NCBI GenBank assembly: GCA_018267795.1
Contig: JAFDXS010000132.1
Coordinates: 1 to 6,759 of the forward strand
DNA length: 6,759 bases
From: Bacteroidota bacterium
Lineage (GTDB): Bacteria > Bacteroidota > Bacteroidia > Chitinophagales > Chitinophagaceae
Reading direction: 5' to 3'
Shown: positions 1 to 6,538 of the stretch, in pieces
Layout: every line of letters begins with the position of its first letter
How positions within the stretch are numbered: position 1 is the stretch's first letter
Notes under the pieces: generated by a model
What the model was told of the DNA's origin: nothing
The model's database searches: none
Seen by the model: only the letters and a program-made list of their open reading frames with translations
Program-made: the position numbers and the translations under genes

Positions 1-2
1 GC

Positions 3-2861
3 CCTGTATTGTCGCGCGGCGGTGGTACTAGTCTTGCGGGACAAACATGCAATGTGGCAGTTATAATGGATATGTCTAAATACTACAATAAGGTACTAGA
101 TATAGATGAAGGCAAACGCCTGGTGCGGGTGCAGCCGGGTATAGTGCTTGATCACATGAAAGACGCTACACTTAAAGCTTATAATCTCACATTTGGCCCC
201 GACCCATCTACGCATAACCATTGTACAATAGGTGGTATGCTGGGTAACAACTCCTGCGGCGTGCATTCTGTGATGGCTGCCTTTGAAGGCTATGGCGCGC
301 GCATGTCTGACAATATGGAGTCTATGACTATTCTTACCTACGATGGTATCAGGATGAAGGTCGGTGCAACATCAGATGAGGAATATGAACAAATAATAAA
401 AGAAGGTGGCAGGAAAGCAGAGATATACCAGAAGTTAAGAGCTTTTCGCGATAAATATGCAGCACTCATCCGCGAGCGTTTTCCTGATATACCGCGTCGT
501 GTATCCGGTTACAATCTTCCTGAGCTGTTGCCCGAAAATGGATTTAACATAGCTCGTGCTTTGGTAGGCTCTGAGAGCACTTGTATTACCATACTGGAAG
601 CTACTTTGAAAATAATGCCAAATCCCAAGGCGCGTACATTAGTAGTATTAGGCTACCCTGATCTGTATAGCTGCGGAAAGCATGTAATGGATGTAATGGC
701 TTTTAAGCCCATTGGCTTGGAAGGCATTGACGACCTGCTTATTCAATATATGAAAAAGAAAGGGCTTAATGTAGAAGATATTCCCTTATTGCCGGAAGGC
801 AAAGCTTGGCTATTAGCAGAATTTGGTGCGGATACAAAGGAAGATGCAGATAAGAAAGGAAGGGAGATGATGAATAAATTGAAACAGGCAGAGAATCCAC
901 CCACCATGAGCCTTTTTGACGATCCTATTCAGGAACATATGCTGTGGCAGGTACGTGAGTCTGGCCTCGGCGCTACCGCATGGGTACCCGGTGAGCCTAT
1001 TACAGAAGAGGGCTGGGAAGATTCTGCGGTGCCGCCAGAAAAGATCGGGGAGTACCTGGTAGCGCTAAGAGATTTGTTCAATAAGTTTGGTTTCAATCCA
1101 TCGTTATATGGTCATTTTGGCCAGGGCTGCGTGCATTGTCGTGTTGGTTTTGATATGCAGAGTAAAGAAGGCCTTGAGCATTATAAGAAGTTTACAGAAG
1201 AAGCTGCAAAACTTGTGGTTAGTTTTGGCGGCTCTATTTCAGGTGAGCATGGCGATGGACAATCTAAAGCTGATTTGCTGGATATTATGTATGGCCCTGA
1301 GCTGGTAAATGCCTTTCGCGAGTTCAAAGAAATATGGGACCCTGAATGGAAAATGAACCCCGGCAAGATTACAGAGCCTTATGGCCAGCTTAGTAATATG
1401 CGTACAGGTGCAGACTATGCACCGTTGGAACCTAAGACACATTTTCAATTCCCTGATGAGGAATACAGTTTTTCTCGTGCCATGTTGCGTTGTGTAGGGG
1501 TGGGGGAATGTCGTCGTTCAGAAGGGGGCACCATGTGTCCCAGCTATAGAGTTACGCACGAAGAGCGCGACTCTACACGCGGCCGCGCACGTATGCTTTT
1601 TGAAATGCTGCAGGGCGATGTGGTAGATGGCTGGAAAGATGAGAAAGTAAAAGAATCCCTCGATCTCTGTCTGGCATGTAAAGGCTGTAAAGGAGACTGC
1701 CCTGTAAATGTGGACATGGCTACATACAAAGCTGAATTTTTATCTCATTACTATAAAGGGAAGGCACGTCCGCGCACTGCCTATACATTCGGGCTTATAT
1801 ACTGGTGGTCGCGTATGGCTTCTGTACTACCCGGTATAGCTAATTTCTTTACCCAGGCACCAATTGTAAGCGATATAGTAAAGTTTATTGGTGGTATTGC
1901 ACCACAAAGGAAAATGCCCGAGTTCGCAAAGCAAACATTCAGGCAGTGGTTTGTAAACAGGAAAAAAAGTATTAACACTTTTACCAGGCCAAAGGTTATT
2001 TTATGGACGGATACTTTCAATAATTTCTTCCTACCTGAGACGCTTATAGCCGGGGTAGAAGTGCTGGAAGCTGCTGGCTTTGAAGTAGTAATTCCAAAGC
2101 AATCATTATGTTGTGGTCGCCCGCTTTATGATTTCGGTATGCTGGATACAGCTAAGAACATGCTCCACGAAATATTGCATTCCCTGCAAAAGGAAATACG
2201 TGAAGGCATGCCGGTAGTAGGCTTGGAGCCCAGTTGTATTGCGGTATTCCGCGATGAAATGACCAACCTCTTTCCGCATGACCATGATGCACAGCGACTC
2301 AAAATGCAAACATTTACACTTGCAGAGTTTCTCGAAAAGAAAGCACCGGATTTTAAAATACCTAAGCTAAATAAAAAAATATTGCTGCACGGTCATTGCC
2401 ACCATAAAGCAATAATGAAAATAAAAGATGAAGACACTTTATTGCAAAAAATGAGCGATGATTATAAGTTGCTGGACTCAGGCTGCTGTGGTATGGCAGG
2501 TTACTTTGGGTATGAAAAAGGAGAACACTATGAAGTATCACTTAAAGTAGGCGAGCATGAATTATTGCCGGCCGTAAGAAATGCAGATAAAGATACCCTC
2601 ATAGTTACAGATGGCTTCAGCTGTAGGGAGCAGATAGATCAGGAAACAGACCGTAAGGGTTTGCATATAGCCCAGGTATTGCAAATGGCAATAAGGGAAG
2701 GTGAAACAGCTAATAAAAGTGAAAAGTATCCTGAGTGGAAATATACAGAGGGTATGAAGTTGGAGAAAAGTAAAAAGCAGAAAAGATTTGAACTTGCCAT
2801 AGGCGCAGCTGTGCTTGGTACTATTTTGTTGGTTTCTTCAGCAGGAAGGAAAAAGAAATAA
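3..2861 (+). CDS. FAD-binding and 4Fe-4S oxidoreductase, D-2-hydroxy-acid (lactate/2-hydroxyglutarate) dehydrogenase type, 5'-truncated
   Basis: A large flavin and iron-sulfur dehydrogenase, likely oxidising a D-2-hydroxy acid and passing electrons to the respiratory chain. The reading frame is open to the window edge and begins inside the FAD-binding fold, so roughly the first 40-50 residues are missing and the TTG at 9 is not a real start. Numbering from that codon: FAD_binding_4 features RGGGTSLAGQ (3-12), GPDPST (63-68) and TIGGMLGNNSCG (73-84); FAD-oxidase C-terminal domain with GHFGQGCVHCR (368-378) and SGEHGDG (411-417); a two-cluster ferredoxin region with C495, C501, C510-P, then CLACKGCKGDCP (554-565); two cysteine-rich CCG repeats (C701-C702-G with C743, and C826-C827-G with C872, plus GHCHH 795-799). 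This order matches the YdiJ-like family of about 1000 residues. Residues 927-945 form a hydrophobic C-terminal segment flanked by lysines. The domain assignment is firm; the substrate is inferred only. Confidence 0.93.
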   Translation, partial: PVLSRGGGTSLAGQTCNVAVIMDMSKYYNKVLDIDEGKRLVRVQPGIVLDHMKDATLKAYNLTFGPDPSTHNHCTIGGMLGNNSCGVHSVMAAFEGYGARMSDNMESMTILTYDGIRMKVGATSDEEYEQIIKEGGRKAEIYQKLRAFRDKYAALIRERFPDIPRRVSGYNLPELLPENGFNIARALVGSESTCITILEATLKIMPNPKARTLVVLGYPDLYSCGKHVMDVMAFKPIGLEGIDDLLIQYMKKKGLNVEDIPLLPEGKAWLLAEFGADTKEDADKKGREMMNKLKQAENPPTMSLFDDPIQEHMLWQVRESGLGATAWVPGEPITEEGWEDSAVPPEKIGEYLVALRDLFNKFGFNPSLYGHFGQGCVHCRVGFDMQSKEGLEHYKKFTEEAAKLVVSFGGSISGEHGDGQSKADLLDIMYGPELVNAFREFKEIWDPEWKMNPGKITEPYGQLSNMRTGADYAPLEPKTHFQFPDEEYSFSRAMLRCVGVGECRRSEGGTMCPSYRVTHEERDSTRGRARMLFEMLQGDVVDGWKDEKVKESLDLCLACKGCKGDCPVNVDMATYKAEFLSHYYKGKARPRTAYTFGLIYWWSRMASVLPGIANFFTQAPIVSDIVKFIGGIAPQRKMPEFAKQTFRQWFVNRKKSINTFTRPKVILWTDTFNNFFLPETLIAGVEVLEAAGFEVVIPKQSLCCGRPLYDFGMLDTAKNMLHEILHSLQKEIREGMPVVGLEPSCIAVFRDEMTNLFPHDHDAQRLKMQTFTLAEFLEKKAPDFKIPKLNKKILLHGHCHHKAIMKIKDEDTLLQKMSDDYKLLDSGCCGMAGYFGYEKGEHYEVSLKVGEHELLPAVRNADKDTLIVTDGFSCREQIDQETDRKGLHIAQVLQMAIREGETANKSEKYPEWKYTEGMKLEKSKKQKRFELAIGAAVLGTILLVSSAGRKKK

Positions 2862-2872
2862 ACTTATTCATT

Positions 2873-3346
2873 ATGAAAGCAAAAACAGTAACAAAACCTG
2901 TGGGCAAATTTGGGAGTGCAATAGGTAAGGGACTTATCGCCGGCCTAGTAGGTACAGTAGCAATTACTGCATCGCAGATGATAGAGATGAAGATAGCGAA
3001 GCGCAAAGGAAGCACTGCGCCCGCTGATGCTGCAAGCAAAGCGCTGGATATAAAACCTGCTACTGAAGCAGACAAGCAAAAGTTTTCGCAGGAGGTTCAT
3101 TGGACTTATGGTACGCTTTGGGGCATAGCAAGAGGCCTGCTGTCATTAGCCGGTGTCAAGCGCTGGACAGCAACCACTGCTCACTTTGCAGCCGTACTTG
3201 GTACAGCTATGATTATTGAGCCTGCACTTAAAGTTGCGCCACCTGTAAAGGAATGGAGCAAAGAAGATATTTTAAAAGATATGCTGCATCATGCAGTATA
3301 TGCCATAGCCGCTGGCTTAGTGTACGATGCTATTATGAATGATTGA
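2873..3346 (+). CDS. small multi-pass membrane protein of unknown function (DUF1440/YagU-like at best)
   Basis: A 157-residue protein with about four hydrophobic stretches: residues 19-37 (glycine-rich, GLIAGLVGTVAITASQ), 77-96, 100-121 and 139-154. Between the first two lies a hydrophilic stretch with KRKGSTAPADAASKALDI. The first helix followed by an EMK...R motif and a Ser/Ala-Pro linker resembles small YagU/DUF1440-type inner-membrane proteins, but I make this link from memory and weakly. The ATG at 2873 is 11 nt after the stop of the FAD/Fe-S gene and there is no competing start, so the two genes are probably one transcript. No Shine-Dalgarno sequence is seen, as usual in Bacteroidota. 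The gene is followed at once by a strong hairpin terminator. A role at the membrane beside the dehydrogenase is possible, but nothing in the sequence shows catalytic or cofactor-binding residues. Confidence 0.85.
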   Translation: MKAKTVTKPVGKFGSAIGKGLIAGLVGTVAITASQMIEMKIAKRKGSTAPADAASKALDIKPATEADKQKFSQEVHWTYGTLWGIARGLLSLAGVKRWTATTAHFAAVLGTAMIIEPALKVAPPVKEWSKEDILKDMLHHAVYAIAAGLVYDAIMND

Positions 3347-3365
3347 TGTGTTAATGCTAATAATA

Positions 3366-3399
3366 AAAAAGTAGTGCAATAATATATGCACTACTTTTT
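3366..3399. terminator. bidirectional Rho-independent terminator between convergent genes
   Basis: A perfect 13-bp stem, AAAAAGTAGTGCA (3366-3378) with TGCACTACTTTTT (3387-3399), around an 8-nt AT loop. The A tract on one side and the T tract on the other give a U-run in both directions, so the same hairpin can end the plus-strand operon (stop at 3346) and the minus-strand cyclase transcript (stop at 3414). Confidence 0.9.
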
Positions 3400-3413
3400 G
3401 TTTGTACCTGTTA

Positions 3414-4067
3414 TTAAATTTTTCTTATTATCACTCTTGCCGGCCCTCCGTCACTATCTTTTATTTTTAACGGCAGGCATATCATTTCATATTCACCAGC
3501 CAATATGTCTTTTAGCACTAGTCCTTCTATTATTACTATAGATGCTCCAAGTACTGCTCTATGCACTTCAGGGTCATTTTCTTTGCTGCCAAGTGATAAG
3601 TAGTCAACACCTATACAATTCACCTCTTTACTTACAAGATAATTTGCAGCCTCTGTACTTAGATATACATAATCTTCAGTAAATGGTTTATTTGTCCAGT
3701 CTGCATCAGAGTTGCGCGTGCGAAACAGTATTCGGTCTCCTTTTTCTATAGGTATATCTTTTATTTCTTCCAGGCTTATTTTTTCTTTATCCTTTATCTC
3801 TATTACCCGCGCATGTCCTACTAGTTTGTCGAGGCCTATAGATGCAACATCCGCACCATCTTTATAAAAATGCAGGGGCGCATCTACATGGGTGCCAACA
3901 TGCGCTGTGGTGGATATGCCCGTAACATTGGCCTCTGCACCATCTTTGCCAATTTCTTCAGCTTTATATATATGTACTGCGGGATCTGTAGGCCAGCGGA
4001 CCATCCCATCAAATATGGTTGCTGATACGTCAATCCATTTCTCTGTCTTATAGTGTTGCTCTTCCAT
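3414..4067 (-). CDS. cyclase family protein (metal-dependent hydrolase, kynurenine formamidase-like fold)
   Basis: A 217-residue protein of the cyclase / KynB superfamily, metal-dependent amide or ester hydrolases. The family signature HxGTHxDxPxHF is complete: H56, G58, T59, H60, D62, P64, H66, F67, which supply the metal ligands. Other family-like features are RWPTDP (24-29), near the substrate pocket in KynB-like proteins, GVDYLSLG (153-160), H169 and the IIEGL strand (179-183). Length is normal for the family. The start at 4067 is followed by a good N-terminus; two tandem TAA stops end the gene (3411-3416). It is the last gene of the minus-strand cluster, 109 nt after the reductase. No other kynurenine-pathway gene is present, so the exact substrate (N-formylkynurenine, a cyclic amide or another compound) is open. 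Confidence 0.92.
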   Translation of the reverse strand: MEEQHYKTEKWIDVSATIFDGMVRWPTDPAVHIYKAEEIGKDGAEANVTGISTTAHVGTHVDAPLHFYKDGADVASIGLDKLVGHARVIEIKDKEKISLEEIKDIPIEKGDRILFRTRNSDADWTNKPFTEDYVYLSTEAANYLVSKEVNCIGVDYLSLGSKENDPEVHRAVLGASIVIIEGLVLKDILAGEYEMICLPLKIKDSDGGPARVIIRKI

Positions 4068-4176
4068 CTTGTTATGTTGATCATGTCACACACCTTTGCT
4101 CGGTTACAACAGTTTTAAGAATTATGCCATCATACCCTGAATGCCAATTTTTTAGCGCTTCATTCACACTTAGTTA

Positions 4177-4848
4177 TCATTGCTTCGCCAGCTCTATTAT
4201 GGCTTTCCCATCTACTACGTCTTTATCATAACCACTATTCACCACGTTTATCATTGCCAGCCCCAGTTCATGCAATGTGCAAAATCCATTGGGAGCCAAT
4301 GCTCTGCCTATAGGGAATAGCCAGTTAATATATTTATAGAATGAGTGTACATGCTTAAGTCCCTTTATCGGTTTTATAAATCCCGGCCTGAAGGCATAAG
4401 CTCTTTTAAAAGGCAGTTTGCGCAAATCATTTTCAGTTTTGCCCTTCACCCTTGCCCACATACTTCTGCCTTTCTCAGTGCCATCCGTTCCTGCACCGGA
4501 AATGTAGCAAAAGGTCATATCGCTATTATGCTTGCTTAGCTTTTCTGCCACATGCATGGTAAGCGTATAGGTTACTTTGTAATAATCTGCTTCTTTCATC
4601 CCCACAGAAGATACACCCAGGCAAAAGAAGCAGGCATTGTATCCTTTCAGCTGCTCCTCTATAGCACTGAGGTCATAAAAGTCATTATGAATAATTTCCT
4701 TCAGCTTCGGGTGCTTCATCTCTACAGACTTCCTCGTCAATGCAAGCACAGCTTCCACCTTCGGGTTTTGCAGGCATTCGTATAGTACGCCTTCTCCCAC
4801 CATTCCCGTCACTCCTGTCACTATTACTCGTAGTTTTTCATTAGCCAT
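4177..4848 (-). CDS. NAD(P)-binding atypical short-chain dehydrogenase (TIP30/HTATIP2-like)
   Basis: A 223-residue Rossmann-fold protein. The dinucleotide-binding loop TGVTGMVG lies at 11-18, after a typical first beta strand (LRVIV). R39 at the end of the second strand (LALTRKS) suggests NADP preference. HNDFYDL (54-60) and CLGVSS (76-81) match the adenine-side and third glycine positions. The catalytic region reads SGAGTD (117-122), then W131-ARV-K135, so the usual Tyr of YxxxK is Trp, followed by KGKTEN and RPGFIKP (154-160). I recall the Trp form as common in this bacterial subgroup, so it is probably not damage, but classical SDR chemistry is doubtful. It sits 70 nt downstream of the VOC gene on the same strand. 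The substrate is unknown; a binding or sensing role is an alternative. Confidence 0.9.
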   Translation of the reverse strand: MANEKLRVIVTGVTGMVGEGVLYECLQNPKVEAVLALTRKSVEMKHPKLKEIIHNDFYDLSAIEEQLKGYNACFFCLGVSSVGMKEADYYKVTYTLTMHVAEKLSKHNSDMTFCYISGAGTDGTEKGRSMWARVKGKTENDLRKLPFKRAYAFRPGFIKPIKGLKHVHSFYKYINWLFPIGRALAPNGFCTLHELGLAMINVVNSGYDKDVVDGKAIIELAKQ

Positions 4849-4918
4849 AGATTACAGCATTTAGCTGTATAAAGATAAAGGAGTTCTGCTTGGCTATACA
4901 CAACTATTACTTGTCCTA

Positions 4919-5425
4919 TTAGTCTTCAGGCAACATTTGCGGATTGTAAAGAATTTCCCACAGGTGCCCGTCAGGGTCCTGGAAATAGCCGGAGTACCCG
5001 CCCCAGAATGCCTTTTGCGCTGGTTTGGTAATAGTAGCGCCTGCTCTTTTAGCCTGCTCCATTATAATATCTACTTCTTCCTTGCTGTGTGTCATATACC
5101 CAATAGAGAATTCTGATGATGATCGTTCAGTCTTTTTCGTCTTTGAGTCCAATGCAAGATTAGTTCTTGCATACAAGGCCAGTTTCATGCCATGTTTCAG
5201 GTCAAAGAAGGCAGCTTCGCCATGTTCATATTCTTGCCCTATTATACCATTCGATGAAAGGCCCATGCCTTCACGATAAAATTTGAACGATTTTTCTATA
5301 TCGTCCACTCCCAGTGTCAATACTGTGAATCTTGGTTCCATGTTTGTTGATTTGGTGTTTATTTCTCTGAATGCAGATAGTGTTAGCAAAAATAGCAGGC
5401 CAATAATGATAGATGTTTTTTTCAT
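4919..5425 (-). CDS. VOC / glyoxalase-like protein with N-terminal signal peptide
   Basis: A 168-residue protein. Residues 32-163 form a vicinal oxygen chelate domain: FTVLTLGVDDIEKSFKFY at the start and, in the second half, AFWGGYSGYFQDPDG followed by HLWE (129-147), with E147 in the usual metal-ligand position. The first-half His ligand of true glyoxalases is not present, so lyase activity is uncertain. Residues 1-19 look like a Sec signal peptide: two lysines, a core IIIGLLFLLTL, and a small-residue end near LSA, with no lipobox cysteine. The domain itself would begin naturally at M29 (codon at 5341), so a cytoplasmic form starting there is the alternative; I prefer 5425 because the extension reads as a convincing export signal. 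Neither start has a Shine-Dalgarno sequence. It lies 56 nt after the AraC-type gene, a frequent pairing. Confidence 0.88.
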   Translation of the reverse strand: MKKTSIIIGLLFLLTLSAFREINTKSTNMEPRFTVLTLGVDDIEKSFKFYREGMGLSSNGIIGQEYEHGEAAFFDLKHGMKLALYARTNLALDSKTKKTERSSSEFSIGYMTHSKEEVDIIMEQAKRAGATITKPAQKAFWGGYSGYFQDPDGHLWEILYNPQMLPED

Positions 5426-5481
5426 AGCAGCACGAAGGTAGGCTGCACATCAATCAGCCAATTTGTAAAAACGCGACAAAA

Positions 5482-6209
5482 TTATAATTGAGATGGCTGG
5501 CAACCCGTGTATCGCACTATATCCTTAGTAAGATGAGAATGGTCATAATAACCACATATATCAGCAATGTCCTGCAGGGTTAAATTACGGTGTTGTTGTA
5601 TTACGTTCAGGGCTTCTTTGTACCGCATTATATTGCTGAGTTCCTTAGCTGATAAGCCTACATATTTTTTAAATAAGCGTTCTATTTGCCTTGTAGTGTG
5701 GTAGTGCCTTTCTGCCAGCTCAGTTATTCGCACATTGCCCTTATGCTGTTGTATATCCTGCACTATGTTTAATACTGTAGGTAAGTTATTACTAAGCTTA
5801 ACAGTGAAGAAATGATTTAGTTCATCAGCCTTAAAGGTTAGCTTTCTTATTCCTTGCAGCCATGTGTCTTCCAGCTCTGTAGTTTGGTTAGTCAGGCCAT
5901 CTAGTTTGCAGTCTTTGCTGAATAAGCTTAACGAGCCTGGTCTAAAGCGAACACCCATTAACCGGTTTGTACGGTGCATCAGTGTTATCTTATACCGGGT
6001 CATTGCCCCTACCAGGTACATTTTCCCTTGTTTCATCACATAGTTTTCACTTTCTATTTTGCAATCGCTGCCCGCATTTAGTATAATATCAACACATCCG
6101 TCCGCAATATCTTTTCTTCAGTGATCTTATGCTGTTCACCGCCGGCCACCCAGTAGGCATCAATATAGTTTGCCAGTATTCCCTCAGGTTGTGTTTGGTG
6201 ATAAATCAT
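5482..6209 (-). pseudogene. AraC-family transcriptional regulator, frameshifted by a one-base deletion near 6104
   Basis: The C-terminal half is a clear AraC/XylS DNA-binding domain: two helix-turn-helix units, the first around ELAERHYHTTRQIERLFKKY, the second around LQDIADICGYYDHSHLTKD, ending in YTGCQPSQL. The upstream start is ATG at 6209, giving MIYHQTQPEGILANYIDAYW and onward to EEKIL in one frame, which then stops at 6078. In the other frame the homologous continuation DGCVDIILNAGSDCKIESEN follows directly and leads without a stop to 5482. Restoring one C at about 6104 turns TTG-CGG-ACG into TTG-CCG-GAC and gives the expected conserved LPDGCVD and a protein of about 242 residues, the usual size for this DUF6597-AraC type. 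Without the repair, only a 185-residue piece starting at GTG 6039 or ATG 6036 could be made, missing the N-terminal sensor strand. It could be a real mutation or a sequencing error. Confidence 0.85.
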
Positions 6210-6216
6210 GATAATG

Positions 6217-6259
6217 CACTACTCCGAATTTCGGAAATTTTAAGGATAAATGAGTAGTG
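6217..6259. repeat. inverted repeat in the leader of the AraC-type gene
   Basis: The arms CACTACTC (6217-6224) and GAGTAGTG (6252-6259) are exact reverse complements, 27 nt apart. Inside lies a second, smaller dyad, CCGAA-T-TTCGG (6224-6234). On the minus strand this lies 8 to 50 nt before the ATG at 6209. It could be an operator for the regulator itself or an RNA hairpin in the leader; the sequence alone does not decide. Confidence 0.4.
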
Positions 6260-6274
6260 GTGATCTGTTTAAGC

Positions 6275-6303
6275 AGTAAACCCGCATATAGTGCGGGTTT
6301 ACT
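6275..6303 (-). terminator. hairpin downstream of tRNA-Arg, probable terminator
   Basis: A perfect 12-bp stem, AGTAAACCCGCA (6275-6286) with TGCGGGTTTACT (6292-6303), around a 5-nt loop, starts 6 nt after the 3' end of the tRNA. There is no good T tract after the stem, only TTT within it, so it could also be an RNA-processing or 3'-protecting structure. Its position suggests transcription of the tRNA ends here, ahead of the AraC-type gene. Confidence 0.65.
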
Positions 6304-6309
6304 AAGCTG

Positions 6310-6381
6310 TGGCCATGCCAGGAATCGAACCTGGATCTGGAGCTTCGGAAACTCTCATACTATCCATTGTACTACACGGCC
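6310..6381 (-). tRNA. tRNA-Arg, anticodon CCG (reads CGG)
   Basis: A complete 72-nt cloverleaf. Acceptor GGCCGTG pairs with CATGGCC (one G-U); D stem GTAC/GTAT with loop AATGGATA; anticodon loop TTCCGAA with CCG at 6348-6346; variable loop of 4 nt (AGAT); T stem CCAGG/CCTGG with loop TTCGATT; discriminator A at 6310. The 3' CCA is not encoded (the next bases are CAG), as is common in this phylum. The anticodon stem is weak: AGAGT against GCTCC gives three Watson-Crick pairs, one T-G wobble and an A-C mismatch at 27-43. All other features are standard, so the gene is probably functional. Confidence 0.95.
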
Positions 6382-6399
6382 GGTACTTCTGGTTTGCGC

Positions 6400-6431
6400 C
6401 AAAGTTATTGCAATTTTAGTGTCTTTTCAAG
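6400..6431 (-). promoter_or_regulatory. Bacteroidota-type promoter of tRNA-Arg
   Basis: On the minus strand the -7 element TAACTTTG (6407-6400) matches the phylum consensus TAnnTTTG exactly, and CTTG (6431-6428) sits 20 nt upstream in the -33 position. The tRNA begins 18 nt after the -7 box, leaving a leader of about 10 nt. This is the only strong promoter that I could find in the window. Confidence 0.75.
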
Positions 6432-6464
6432 CTGCCGCCAGTATAGTTGTATAATGTATCCCTT

Positions 6465-6486
6465 AAGCTTTCAGTAAGCTTTTTTT
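6465..6486 (+). terminator. weak hairpin with T tract, possible terminator or leader element
   Basis: AAGCTT (6465-6470), a TCAGT loop and AAGCTT (6476-6481) form a 6-bp stem followed by a run of T on the plus strand. No plus-strand gene lies directly upstream, so it may stop antisense transcription across the tRNA, act in the leader of the gene starting at 6539, or be chance. The stem is short and AT-rich. Confidence 0.3.
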
Positions 6487-6538
6487 ACTAATTCGATATT
6501 CTGTTCTATATTGTCGCCTCAATTCAAATAGATAGTGC

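Noticed and set aside
3386..3395. The ten-base word ATGCACTACT shared by the convergent terminator and the regulator leader (6214-6223)
   Set aside because: Repeats of ten bases are expected by chance in a window of this size, and the flanks do not match.
3414..4067. Naming the cyclase gene kynB (kynurenine formamidase)
   Set aside because: The metal motif is shared by the whole cyclase superfamily and no tryptophan-degradation gene is nearby, so the symbol is not justified.
4085..4170. Promoter for the cyclase gene (TTGGCA ... TAATTCTT on the minus strand)
   Set aside because: The spacing of 20 nt fits, but the -7 element differs from TAnnTTTG at two positions. This is too weak in AT-rich DNA.
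4853..4869. Small hairpin TACAGC/GCTGTA just before the reductase start
   Set aside because: A 6-bp stem with no T tract on the coding strand; such stems are common by chance.
5426..5481. Promoter for the VOC gene (TTG ... TACCTTCG on the minus strand)
   Set aside because: One mismatch in the -7 box and only 7 nt from there to the ATG, which would make the transcript nearly leaderless. It is not convincing.
6095..6110. A programmed ribosomal frameshift in the AraC-type gene
   Set aside because: No slippery heptamer, homopolymer run or downstream pseudoknot is visible around TTGCGGACGG. A simple base deletion or sequencing error is more likely.
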